From assembly GCA_023428755.1 (NCBI GenBank), contig JAEYWX010000001.1:458633-522632 (forward strand): 64,000 nt of DNA. Direction: 5' to 3'. The notes below the pieces were generated by a model. The model was given only the letters and a program-made list of their open reading frames with translations. It was not told where the DNA came from and searched no databases. The DNA comes from Bacteroidota bacterium (lineage in GTDB: Bacteria; Bacteroidota; Bacteroidia; Chitinophagales; Chitinophagaceae). Positions 27,132 to 35,432 of the stretch are shown here, piece after piece. A program made the position numbers and the translations under genes. How positions within the stretch are numbered: the stretch's first letter is position 1; every line of letters begins with the position of its first letter.

Positions 27132-27317
27132 TTATTTTAGTCCAGCATCTTTTTTTATTTTCTTTTCCAGTCCTTTACCCACCTCCTGACTACCATGATT
27201 TGGTACAACGATCTGCCCACGTTTAACAGGGTGTTGCATCATCATATGACTTCCGGATTGTCGAACAACAAACCATCCGTCTTTCTTCAACAGTCTGATA
27301 AGTTCGTTACTTTTCAT
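27132..27317 (-). CDS. hicA: HicA-type mRNA interferase toxin
   Basis: 61 residues from the ATG at 27315-27317; an upstream in-frame start at 27494 would add 59 residues that fit no HicA and overlap the divergent gene. The fold is a small dsRBD-like domain with the family signature KSNELIRLLKKDGWFVVRQ then GSHMMMQHP, where the His is catalytic, and VPNHGSQEVGKGLEKKIKKDAG at the end. It cleaves mRNA when not held by HicB. Confidence 0.9.
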   Translation of the reverse strand: MKSNELIRLLKKDGWFVVRQSGSHMMMQHPVKRGQIVVPNHGSQEVGKGLEKKIKKDAGLK

Positions 27318-27428
27318 CGACTGCAAGGTAATATATTTATTACCTGCATCCTCTTTTTTTGTAATCTTTTCCCAAAAAGAAAAAATCTTACCGTTTTTAT
27401 TATCAAGCTGATTATCATTGCAACAGTT

Positions 27429-28166
27429 TTGAAAAAACTTACCCTCTATATCATTGTATTGCTCCTGGCCAACAGCAGTGTTGCACAAATTCAATTAAGC
27501 GGTACCGTGTACGACAGTACCAAACGCAACCTGGTAATGGATGTGCAGGTGATTTGTACTTGTGGTACCATGAGCTTTACCGACAGTGCAGGGAACTATT
27601 CCATTTATGTGGGCGCAAAAGATTCTGTTTTCTTTTTCTTCAACAACCGTCCTACACAAAAATTTTCGGTGGCTTCCATCCGGGATTTTTCTGCCTTTGA
27701 TATTTCCATACAGATGCATGTGCCGGGCCGTTACAAACAGTTGAAAGAAATTATTGTGTATGGAAAAAACCGCCGGCAGGATTCAATCGACAACCGTGTG
27801 CAATACGATAAAATATTCAACTTCGATAAAGGTGGTGTTCGTTTGTCGGGTGGCGCTCCCGAAGCAGGCATTGGTGCGGGGATTGAACTGGATGCATTGA
27901 TCAATATGTTTCGTTTCCGGCGCAACCGAAGTATGGCCCGTTTCCAGGAACGGTTGATCCGGGAAGAACAAAGTAAATATGTGGACTACCGCTTTAATAA
28001 AACCATCATTCAACGATTGACCACTTTAAAAGACGGACCCTTGCTGGACGAGTTTATCCGGCGTTACAAACCTGACTATGATATTCTCACACAGGTGATC
28101 GATATTGAATTGTTCCAGTACATTCAAACAGCCGCAAAAGAATTTCAACATGAGAAGGGATTGTAG
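27429..28166 (+). CDS. secreted protein with carboxypeptidase-regulatory-like N-terminal domain; probable TTG start
   Basis: About 245 residues from a TTG at 27429-27431, chosen because it yields a clean signal peptide (MKKLTLYIIVLLLANSSVAQ). The frame stays open to an ATG at 27195, but that would run antisense through hicA and put the signal peptide in mid-protein. After the signal, residues about 20 to 95 resemble a CarboxypepD_reg beta sandwich (IQLSGTVYDSTKRNLVMDVQ, TDSAGNYSIYV). The rest is rich in Arg/Lys and helical (FRFRRNRSMARFQERLIREE). This is a common Bacteroidota periplasmic protein type of unknown role. Confidence 0.75.
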   Translation: MKKLTLYIIVLLLANSSVAQIQLSGTVYDSTKRNLVMDVQVICTCGTMSFTDSAGNYSIYVGAKDSVFFFFNNRPTQKFSVASIRDFSAFDISIQMHVPGRYKQLKEIIVYGKNRRQDSIDNRVQYDKIFNFDKGGVRLSGGAPEAGIGAGIELDALINMFRFRRNRSMARFQERLIREEQSKYVDYRFNKTIIQRLTTLKDGPLLDEFIRRYKPDYDILTQVIDIELFQYIQTAAKEFQHEKGL

Positions 28167-28304
28167 AAGGCAAGTTGTGAGTGGTTAGTTGTGAGTTACA
28201 AGCACGTTGAAAACAATTGCACGGAGAACACAAAGTGATTACACAAAGAACACAAACAAGGTTTCCTGCATTTCTCTGCATTCTCCTTTTCACTGCGTGC
28301 AACT

Positions 28305-29102
28305 TTATCTCTCCAAGGGAAACGCTACAAAATAATAATTCAACCGCTGGTAATACTGTTCTTCAAACGCTGCTTGCGTTAGTGGTGCTTCCTGTTTCAG
28401 ATAATTTTTCAATAATGACACTGCATAGCCCCGTTCTGTAAAAAAAACAAACAGTTCATCCGGTGTAGTAGCATACACATCGGTGCCGCCGATGCCACAT
28501 TCAAAAATGATGACAGGTTTGTCACGTTCGATCAATTGAACGGCTCCTTTCAGTACACCCAATTCCGCACCTTCCACATCGATCTTGATAAAAGCAATGG
28601 GTTTGTTTTGCGGTAACAGTACATCATCCAGTCGGGCTGTTTTTACTTCAATGGTTTCATCTGTTTCATTGCTTCGATCGTAGCTGCGTTTTTTTATACC
28701 GCTGTACGATGGATTGCTGGTAACATGGTTGAAACTGCTGTTCCCGTTTGCATCGCTCAATGCAAGATCGTACAGCACAATATTTTTCTGCTGCTGGTAT
28801 TTTAACTGAAGCGACTGATAAAAAGCAGGCAAAGGTTCAAAGCCAAAATGTGTACCACTGGGTGATTGTTGCAATAACACATCCAGTATATCACCGGTGT
28901 GTGTGCCTACATCAACTGTGTTGCTATGTGCAGTACAAACTTTGCGGATGATCTGTTTGGTTTGCTGATCGTACTGTTGATTTCTGGTAAGTGCAACAGG
29001 CAGCTTTTTCACCAAACGTTTCAAGCGAAGTAAAATTCCGGTATTGAAAAGCAGAGTTCGCAAACGAAAAAGGTTTTTTTCAATGAGTAAACGAAGCAGC
29101 AA
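28305..29102 (-). CDS. FkbM family SAM-dependent methyltransferase
   Basis: About 265 residues from a probable TTG at 29100-29102. No ATG exists between there and 29259, and starting at that ATG or at 29321 would overlap the divergent methyltransferase and add unrelated sequence. The SAM-binding motif is TVDVGTHTGDILDVL. The later FkbM motifs FIKIDVEGAELGVLKG and VIIFECGIGG are clear. FkbM enzymes methylate sugars or other secondary-metabolite hydroxyls. The substrate is unknown. The divergent neighbour is also a methyltransferase. Confidence 0.84.
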   Translation of the reverse strand: MLLRLLIEKNLFRLRTLLFNTGILLRLKRLVKKLPVALTRNQQYDQQTKQIIRKVCTAHSNTVDVGTHTGDILDVLLQQSPSGTHFGFEPLPAFYQSLQLKYQQQKNIVLYDLALSDANGNSSFNHVTSNPSYSGIKKRSYDRSNETDETIEVKTARLDDVLLPQNKPIAFIKIDVEGAELGVLKGAVQLIERDKPVIIFECGIGGTDVYATTPDELFVFFTERGYAVSLLKNYLKQEAPLTQAAFEEQYYQRLNYYFVAFPLER

Positions 29103-29149
29103 GATAACTTCTTTTGCAGAGAAAGAATTACTTTGCTGTAAATTGAAGC

Positions 29150-29989
29150 ATGCAGCAGTTGAAAAAAATATACAATGCAATTGTTCATCCGGCAAAACTG
29201 GCGCTGCTCGATTATGGTATTCAGTTAGCACCTGTGTACAGCCGTTCACAACCACATGCATTGTTACTGCAACAGATCGCTGCCAACAAACCAGCTTACC
29301 AACAATTGCTGGAAGAAACATTACAATACCAAACCAATTTGAAACAGATCCCTTTCAACGAAACAACAGCATCAACCACACCTGTATGGAAGAACCATTT
29401 TTTTCCGGGGCTGGATATGGTGCTGCTGTACACATTGCTTGCACAGCTGCAACCAAACCGTTATGTAGAAATTGGGAGTGGCACCAGTACCAAGCTGGCC
29501 GCCAAAGCAAAAGCTGAACAACAATTATCATTTTCGATTACCTGCATTGATCCCTCACCACGCAACGAAATAAAAGCCGTTGCAGATGAATGGTTCGCTG
29601 TTCCCTTGCAACAGGCACCATTATCCTTGTTTGAAAATTTAGAAGCCAATGATGTATTGTTCTTCGATGGCTCACACCTGCTGCATGCCAACAGTGATGT
29701 GCAATGGTTTTTTCTGGAAGTACTTCCCCGATTGAAAAAAGGAGTTGTGGTACAGGTGCATGATATTTATTTACCGTACGATTATCCGCCAAACATGTGC
29801 AACCGTTTTTATGCTGAACAATACATGCTGGCTGCAATGCTGTTGAGCAATCCCACCCGTTACGAAATTATTGCTCCGAATTTTTACATAAGTGAAGAGG
29901 ATGAACTGAAACCAATTTTACAACCGTTGTGGAAGGAGTTGCCAGATGTAGAACAGCATGGAGGTTCGTTTTGGTGGAGGGTGAGATAA
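29150..29989 (+). CDS. class I SAM-dependent methyltransferase
   Basis: 279 residues. The glycine-rich SAM site is YVEIGSGTSTKLAAKAKAE at about residue 105, followed by an acidic residue after the next strand (ITCIDPSPRNE) and DVLFFDGSHLLHANSDVQWF, as in Methyltransf_24-type enzymes. Near the C-terminus VVVQVHDIYLPYDYP is typical of the group that sits in surface polysaccharide and glycan modification loci. It starts 47 bp from the divergent FkbM gene and may be co-regulated with it. Confidence 0.85.
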   Translation: MQQLKKIYNAIVHPAKLALLDYGIQLAPVYSRSQPHALLLQQIAANKPAYQQLLEETLQYQTNLKQIPFNETTASTTPVWKNHFFPGLDMVLLYTLLAQLQPNRYVEIGSGTSTKLAAKAKAEQQLSFSITCIDPSPRNEIKAVADEWFAVPLQQAPLSLFENLEANDVLFFDGSHLLHANSDVQWFFLEVLPRLKKGVVVQVHDIYLPYDYPPNMCNRFYAEQYMLAAMLLSNPTRYEIIAPNFYISEEDELKPILQPLWKELPDVEQHGGSFWWRVR

Positions 29990-30037
29990 GGAAAAATTGA
30001 ATGTGAACTGTATTTTACATCAGTATTTGAAACAAAA

Positions 30038-30529
30038 ATGAACGAAGAAAAATTAATCCCTGAATTAGCAGATTGGAGAAAATTAAACGGCGATCAGTTT
30101 TCAATTGAAGATTGGGTGGTAGGTAACGGAGATATAAAATTCGCTATTGGTTATTCAATTCTTTTCTGGCCAGAATTTATTGAATATGATGAATGTGTAA
30201 TCTTAAAAAGTCATTTTGACTCCAATAACTTTGAAAGCTGGAAGGATACAGAATATGTTATAAGCTATGCTCAAATTGAAACCGTGTTAAATCATATTCA
30301 TATTCTAGACTTGTTTGGAAGTTATAAAAAGAGAGAAGAAGTGAATTATGAGCAAATTCTATTTTTAGGCAACCAAATTTGTAATATTTATACAGCAAAG
30401 CTAAAGCTTGAATATCCCGAAAAGAATTTCATTTTTAGTTTTAATGGAAATGAGACATTAAATGATCTCTATGACTATGAATTTACATTTTACCAAGAAA
30501 AAAACCTAAATAGAAAAATCAAATCTTAG
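30038..30529 (+). CDS. hypothetical cytoplasmic protein, AT-rich
   Basis: 163 residues, not recognised. It has no signal peptide or membrane segment and is acidic, with many aromatic residues (LADWRKLNGDQFSIEDWVVG, FAIGYSILFWPEFIEYDECV). The general look is like small immunity-type or SMI1-like single-domain proteins, but no motif proves it. Base composition is more AT-rich than its neighbours, suggesting separate acquisition. Confidence 0.6.
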   Translation: MNEEKLIPELADWRKLNGDQFSIEDWVVGNGDIKFAIGYSILFWPEFIEYDECVILKSHFDSNNFESWKDTEYVISYAQIETVLNHIHILDLFGSYKKREEVNYEQILFLGNQICNIYTAKLKLEYPEKNFIFSFNGNETLNDLYDYEFTFYQEKNLNRKIKS

Positions 30530-30629
30530 GCTTTACTGGTCAATTAACCAATCAACATAACTACAATCGATCTAATCACAATCGATCAACAATAAAATGA
30601 TAATTCATAAACAACATAAACCTGTAAAC

Positions 30630-31331
30630 ATGAAACCATACGTTATTTGCCACATGCTTGGTTCGGTAGACGGACGCATTAAACAAAACATCTGGGGTTT
30701 TAAAGATCATCACAAATATTTTGAAGAACCTGCTTCAAAAATAAAAGCAGATGCCTGGCTGGTGGGCCGCAAAACCATGCAGGAGTTTTGCAGCAAAAAG
30801 AAATACAAACTCGAAAAGCCCAAAGAAAAAATTGCCAAAGAAGATTTTATTGCACCGAAAGTGGCAAAACAGTTTGCAGTGGTGATTGATCCTTCAGGTA
30901 AATGTTTTTGGGATACCAATATGGTTTCAACCGAACAGGTGATTGAAGTGCTGAGCGAAGATGTAAGCAGCAGCTACCTTGCACACCTGCGCAGCAAAAA
31001 CGTATCGTACATATTTGCCGGTAAGAAAGAACTGGATCTTGCATTGGCATTGAAAAAACTCAACAAACATTTTGGTATTAAGCGTGTGCGCATTGATGGT
31101 GGCGGACATGTAAACGGTTCCTTCCTCAAAGCCGGTTTGATCGATGAATTCAGTTTGGTATTGGCACCATTAGCCGATGGAACCGTGGGTGCACCCACCG
31201 TATTTGAAGCAGAAGAAGGTTACGGCAAACGAAAGGCAACACACTTTACCTTAAAATCAGTGAAGCGTATTTACAAAAATTTTTTGTGGCTGCGTTACAT
31301 CACCGTAAAAGATAAAAAGACCAAACGTTGA
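30630..31331 (+). CDS. RibD C-terminal/dihydrofolate-reductase-like reductase
   Basis: 233 residues from the ATG at 30630, which gives the family opening KPYVICHMLGSVDGRI; an ATG at 30597 would add 11 residues. The fold is the RibD_C/DHFR-like NADPH-binding domain, with GSVDGRI, a DAWLVGRKTM phosphate-binding motif and later RVRIDGGGHVNGSFLKAGLI. RibD proper reduces a pyrimidine in riboflavin synthesis, but stand-alone copies act on varied substrates. It lacks the N-terminal deaminase. The actual substrate is unknown. Confidence 0.8.
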   Translation: MKPYVICHMLGSVDGRIKQNIWGFKDHHKYFEEPASKIKADAWLVGRKTMQEFCSKKKYKLEKPKEKIAKEDFIAPKVAKQFAVVIDPSGKCFWDTNMVSTEQVIEVLSEDVSSSYLAHLRSKNVSYIFAGKKELDLALALKKLNKHFGIKRVRIDGGGHVNGSFLKAGLIDEFSLVLAPLADGTVGAPTVFEAEEGYGKRKATHFTLKSVKRIYKNFLWLRYITVKDKKTKR

Positions 31332-31343
31332 TCCATTAACTGC

Positions 31344-31814
31344 ATGTTACAACCACGTATACTTGAACTGCAACCCAAAACACTTGCAGGCAAACAACAA
31401 CGCATGAGTCTTGTACACAACGAAACAGGATTGTTGTGGCAACGCTTTATGCAGCAACGTTCACAACTCGCTGCAGTAAATAATTTACTCTATTCATTGC
31501 AGCTGTATCCCGCAGATTATTTTCGGGCATTCAATCCTGCCAATGAATTTACCAAGTGGGCATTGGCCGAAGTAAATGATGCAACCCATTTACCGGAAGG
31601 TTTTGAAGTATTTTATTTACCCGGTGGTTTGTATGCCGTGTTCGATCATAAAGGAAGTGGCACTGAAATTTTTCAACGCATTTTTACAGAATGGTTACCA
31701 CAGTCGGGATATGTGTTAGACGATCGTCCGCATTTTGAACTGCTCGGTGAGAAATACAAGAACAACAGCGCTGATTCGGAAGAAGAAATATGGATACCGG
31801 TGAAAAGGAAATGA
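31344..31814 (+). CDS. GyrI-like small-molecule-binding domain protein
   Basis: 156 residues. Family features: LELQPKTLAGKQQRMSL at the start, the central KWALAEVNDATHLPEGFEVF, GLYAVFDHKGSG, and a C-terminal FELLGEKY followed by EEIWIPVK. These are the strands of the SHS2/GyrI-like effector-binding domain seen alone or fused to AraC/MerR regulators. It starts 12 bases after the RibD-like gene, so they are probably co-transcribed. Ligand unknown. Confidence 0.78.
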   Translation: MLQPRILELQPKTLAGKQQRMSLVHNETGLLWQRFMQQRSQLAAVNNLLYSLQLYPADYFRAFNPANEFTKWALAEVNDATHLPEGFEVFYLPGGLYAVFDHKGSGTEIFQRIFTEWLPQSGYVLDDRPHFELLGEKYKNNSADSEEEIWIPVKRK

Positions 31815-31953
31815 ACCAAGGCAGTAACAATCAAACACATCCGGAATTTGGATTTATGCGGAGTGGCGTATAATTTAGAGTCAGTCGCAATTTATTCTGC
31901 CAATAGAACAAGAAGAAGAGAATACTAATAAACAATTGCTCCCTCACTGAAAG

Positions 31954-32802
31954 ATGAACAACCACATGCCAGATATCCGCACAGCACAATGCAACATACA
32001 TCCTGCATTGCGTTCGCTTATACGGCATATTGTGCTCATTGAAGCAGACTATGGCAATACGCCTGTGCATATCGAGGGGAATTATATGCCTTCGCCCGAG
32101 CAGGCCATGTTCATCAATCTTCATACACGGTTGAAATCAAAAAAATCAGGCGAAACCAATTTCAATACTGTTACATCCTGTACATTGATCGGCGCACAAA
32201 TCACTCCTTTCAAACTGGTGGTGGAAGAAAGCCACAAAACGGTATCGATCATTTTTCAACCGGGAGGGCTTAACCGGTTTTTGAATATACCGATGACGGA
32301 ATTGTTCGATAATGGTTACAGTGGTCGTGAAGTGATTGGCAGAGAGATTGAAGAATTGCTGGATCAATCACACGAAACGATCTCGTTCGGGGAATTGAAT
32401 GAGCTTGTACAATCTTATTTTCTCAAAAAATTATCGCAGGTAAAAGAAGCCTTGCCCATTGATCTTGCGCTGCAACATTTACTCAGCAACTACAATAGCA
32501 ACATCGACACCATTGCAGGCATGGCTTGTATGAGTCTCCGCACTTTTGAACGGAAATGTAAAGAGCGATTGGGTATGTCGGCCAAAATGTATGCACGGAT
32601 CGCCCGGTTTCACAAAGCGTATAAAATGCTGGAAGCAAAACCAAATATCGCCTGGACAGAGCTGGCCTATAAAGCCGGCTACTACGACCACATGCACTTT
32701 ATCAGAGACTTTAAGGAATTTGCCAAACGCACGCCCACACTTGTTCACCAGGAACTAACAGGAGAACATATACAGTTTCACTTGGATTGGGACAGAGTCT
32801 GA
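31954..32802 (+). CDS. AraC family transcriptional regulator
   Basis: 282 residues. The N-terminal half is a sensor domain (HPALRSLIRHIVLIEADYG, then FKLVVEESHKTVSIIFQPGG) of the type common in Bacteroidota AraC proteins. The C-terminal ~100 residues carry two helix-turn-helix units (NIDTIAGMACMSLRTFERKC and PNIAWTELAYKAGYYDHMHF, then IRDFKEFAKRTP). A start two residues later (M12 region) is also possible. Target genes are unknown; the secreted HExxH protein and membrane protein downstream are on the same strand. Confidence 0.87.
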   Translation: MNNHMPDIRTAQCNIHPALRSLIRHIVLIEADYGNTPVHIEGNYMPSPEQAMFINLHTRLKSKKSGETNFNTVTSCTLIGAQITPFKLVVEESHKTVSIIFQPGGLNRFLNIPMTELFDNGYSGREVIGREIEELLDQSHETISFGELNELVQSYFLKKLSQVKEALPIDLALQHLLSNYNSNIDTIAGMACMSLRTFERKCKERLGMSAKMYARIARFHKAYKMLEAKPNIAWTELAYKAGYYDHMHFIRDFKEFAKRTPTLVHQELTGEHIQFHLDWDRV

Positions 32803-32860
32803 TTTTGTCGTTTTCATACTATCGCCATTTCTGTTTCAAAAATAGTTTTACAGCAATAAA

Positions 32861-33601
32861 ATGGCGAATATGAAAAAGTCAATCTTACTTCTTAGCACGC
32901 TGCTGTGTGTGTCGATGACAGGCTTACATGCACAATACAAACTGTTTACACTGTATACTGATTCTGCTGCACTGGTTGATGATGCCAAACCGATGGTTGC
33001 CGATTTCAACAAACGGGTAAATGCCATCCGGCCTCAATTAAATTTCAAGTTGGGTGTTGTGGTTTACACCACGCCTGCTATGGTGTATTATGCTCCCAAA
33101 GCAAAAAATATTGTAACCTCACTCTACCACCAATTGCCCGCAGAACACAAGACATTCTTTGCTACGTATTCAGACAATGAAACTGAAGCCAAAAAGTTTT
33201 TTGCCGGTTTCTTCAATGGGTTTTATATAGCACATGAGCTGGGGCATGGACTGATAGCGGCTTACGGGCTTCATGATCCGAAAGCGATGTACCAGGAAGA
33301 GTTGGATGTGAATATACTTGCCATGAACTACTGGCATAGCGTGGGTAAAACTGCCGAACTGGAACAATGCTATCGTTTTGCCAAAGCATTTTTAGCGAAA
33401 GTGCCCGACCCTGTTCCTGCAGGTGAAGAAGACCGCATTAAATGGTTCAATGAACATTATTGGGAGCTGGGCCCGCAACCCGAAAAATATGGGTATTTCC
33501 AATTCAGCCAATTTGTAAACATCTATGAAAACTATAACAGAATTCCGATTGACGAGTATTTGGAAACGTATATCAAACAACTCGAGGAACGGAAGAAGTA
33601 A
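32861..33601 (+). CDS. secreted putative metallopeptidase with HExxH motif
   Basis: 246 residues with a signal peptide (MKKSILLLSTLLCVSMTGLHA after an initial MAN). It has one HExxH zinc-peptidase motif, IAHELGHGL (His125, Glu126, His129), followed 16 residues later by QEELDVN, whose glutamates could be the third zinc ligand as in gluzincins. There is no other recognisable domain. The family is not known to me, and an HExxH match alone can mislead, but the motif sits in a hydrophobic helix as in real peptidases. Confidence 0.65.
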   Translation: MANMKKSILLLSTLLCVSMTGLHAQYKLFTLYTDSAALVDDAKPMVADFNKRVNAIRPQLNFKLGVVVYTTPAMVYYAPKAKNIVTSLYHQLPAEHKTFFATYSDNETEAKKFFAGFFNGFYIAHELGHGLIAAYGLHDPKAMYQEELDVNILAMNYWHSVGKTAELEQCYRFAKAFLAKVPDPVPAGEEDRIKWFNEHYWELGPQPEKYGYFQFSQFVNIYENYNRIPIDEYLETYIKQLEERKK

Positions 33602-33646
33602 TGCTTTCTCCACCAATTTATTTTACAAAAATCAAAATACTGTAGT

Positions 33647-34141
33647 ATGAAAAAGTTTGTTCTCTATATAGCTGTTGCCTTATCAAGTGGATTGTTCTTT
33701 GCGAACATTTATAACTCCATGGTGAATGCAGCCAACTGGGAAAGCAACGTGCCCCGATCGATCACCGCTGCCCGGGATTTTTTTGTGGTTGCCAATCCGG
33801 GTACATTTTTTCAACTCATCGATCCTGCAACTGAAATTGTGATTTTACTTGCATTGATTGTGTGCTGGAAACAATCAACTTCCATTCGGGTGTATCTGGC
33901 AATAGCGTTGCTATTTTTTATCTCCTCCACTGTTTTAACCTTTACCTATTTCTATCCCCGGAATGAGATCATGTTTCTTTCACAACAACTCGCCGATACA
34001 GAAACACTTCAACGTGTTGCAGCAGAATGGGGAAGAATGAACTGGGTGAGGTCGTTACTAATGCTGGCAGGTGTTGTTTGTACTTTTCTGGCGTTAGATA
34101 AAGTTAACGCCGAGGTTCGTTTGAATTGTTCTAAACAGTAG
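33647..34141 (+). CDS. four-helix membrane protein (DUF1772-like)
   Basis: 164 residues with four hydrophobic segments. Features shared with DUF1772/anthrone-oxygenase-like proteins are the early aromatic stretch YNSMVNAANWESNVP and the late AAEWGRMNWVRSLLMLAG. The function of bacterial members is unclear. It follows the HExxH gene with a short gap and may be co-transcribed. Confidence 0.6.
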   Translation: MKKFVLYIAVALSSGLFFANIYNSMVNAANWESNVPRSITAARDFFVVANPGTFFQLIDPATEIVILLALIVCWKQSTSIRVYLAIALLFFISSTVLTFTYFYPRNEIMFLSQQLADTETLQRVAAEWGRMNWVRSLLMLAGVVCTFLALDKVNAEVRLNCSKQ

Positions 34142-34261
34142 TTGTTATCTTTCACTCCGTGATTTAAATTTGAATGCAGTTTCAGGCAACAAGTTGTTCA
34201 ACTCTCCAACTGATAAAATTTCTACTGTTGCTGTTATGAAAATTTAAACAGGATCAACATT

Positions 34262-34678
34262 ATGAATGAAAAAACAAAAAACTATTTAGATTACGTTCCG
34301 TTTTTGATACTGGTTATTTCTGCTATCATTCTTCTCATTATAGTTAACAACTCAGATGTATTGCTTGTTTGGCAACATTATACAGGACTAATTTTTCTAT
34401 TGGTTACTGGAGTTTTATTTTATATCCGACATCTTTTCGGAGTATTATTTCTTGGCTTAACCCTTCTTCTTGGACTTACAGGGTTGTTATCATTTAGTCC
34501 AGCCATTACAACCACCTCATTGGGTTTTGGAAGTGGTGAAGAAGGATCGATCACATTGTTGAGATTTCAACCGCTTTTCCTTTTATGGTTAATCATTTAC
34601 TTTATTCTTTCCGGAAGGCATTTTATTGGAATTGCAAGTAGTAAATACTGGCAAGAAGTAAAGAGTAAAGAAAGATGA
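34262..34678 (+). CDS. hypothetical four-helix membrane protein
   Basis: 138 residues with four hydrophobic segments, including FLILVISAIILLIIVN, TGLIFLLVTGVLFYI and LFLLWLIIYFILSG. There is a short hydrophilic loop (FGSGEEGSITLLRF). No family recognised. AT-rich and isolated by gaps of 120 and 205 bp. Confidence 0.65.
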   Translation: MNEKTKNYLDYVPFLILVISAIILLIIVNNSDVLLVWQHYTGLIFLLVTGVLFYIRHLFGVLFLGLTLLLGLTGLLSFSPAITTTSLGFGSGEEGSITLLRFQPLFLLWLIIYFILSGRHFIGIASSKYWQEVKSKER

Positions 34679-34883
34679 CTTAGTACACCGTTGTAGGTCG
34701 CCTGACCAATCAAGAAAGCAGCGCAAATAGTGTCTGACATCTCAGCTACGTCCTTACATCAACCTCCTACATGCAGTGGGTTGCCGGTATCAGGACCTTG
34801 CAAAGGTCTTACACCTGCTGCTGAATCCATCCTCCTTCATTTCCCATTTCAGTTGTACTTTGCCATTCCAAAATATTTCGAAT
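34679..34883. other. intergenic region with unexplained structure
   Basis: A 205-bp gap without a convincing gene. It contains a hairpin at 34794-34808 (GACCTT, GCA, AAGGTC) and GC-balanced sequence unlike the AT-rich gene before it, for example TGCAGTGGGTTGCCGGTATC. It resembles a structured RNA or a mobile-element remnant more than random spacer, but I cannot assign it. Confidence 0.4.
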
Positions 34884-35429
34884 ATGGAACAAACAACACT
34901 CGGCATTGGTACACGGCTGCAACATACACAACATGGTCCCGGTGTGATCGTAGGCATCCGTTACGCAACGTATTTGATCTCGTTCATCCACAGCGGTGTA
35001 AAAGAAATTGACAAAACCGATACAGCACTCGATGAGATCATTCCCGAAAACATCAGCGAAGAAATTGAAACGCATAGCGAAGTAGAAAAATCGCTGTTGA
35101 AAATTTTGCGTTTGTGGAACGGCGTTAGTGAAGTGGTGCCTCTTGGCGAAAAATGGGAAGGCGGTACCCTGCTCCTGCAACCCAAAGACAAATCACTCAA
35201 GCCCAAAGAAATTCCGATTGAAGATTTCTTTCACAAAATAGTGATGCTGCGTGACCGTCTCCGGGTGTTGGAACAAAACATTAACAGCAACAAAACACTC
35301 AGCGATGAAGAGAAAGTAAATATCCAGCAATACATTACCCGTTGCTACGGTTCGCTCACCACGTTCAATGTGTTGTTCAAAAACAAAGAACAGTGGTTTG
35401 TGGGCGAAAAGAGCAGCAAGGATGAATAG
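34884..35429 (+). CDS. hypothetical protein with CarD/SH3-like N-terminal motif
   Basis: 181 residues from the ATG at 34884, which opens MEQTTLGIGTRLQHTQHGPG; an upstream frame to 34776 adds unconvincing sequence. The first 55 residues (RLQHTQHGPGVIVGIRYATY) look like a small SH3-like barrel with a G-V-I-V-G turn. The rest is helical and charged, with a possible coiled coil near MLRDRLRVLEQNINSNKTLS. It has no signal peptide. Function unknown. It converges on the RIC gene with 3 bp between the stops. Confidence 0.72.
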   Translation: MEQTTLGIGTRLQHTQHGPGVIVGIRYATYLISFIHSGVKEIDKTDTALDEIIPENISEEIETHSEVEKSLLKILRLWNGVSEVVPLGEKWEGGTLLLQPKDKSLKPKEIPIEDFFHKIVMLRDRLRVLEQNINSNKTLSDEEKVNIQQYITRCYGSLTTFNVLFKNKEQWFVGEKSSKDE

Positions 35430-35432
35430 TGC

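Noticed and set aside
34740..34830. Riboswitch on the minus strand
   Set aside because: Only a fragment resembles the end of a SAM-type aptamer, the P1/P2 elements are missing, and no minus-strand gene follows. Kept only as an unexplained spacer.
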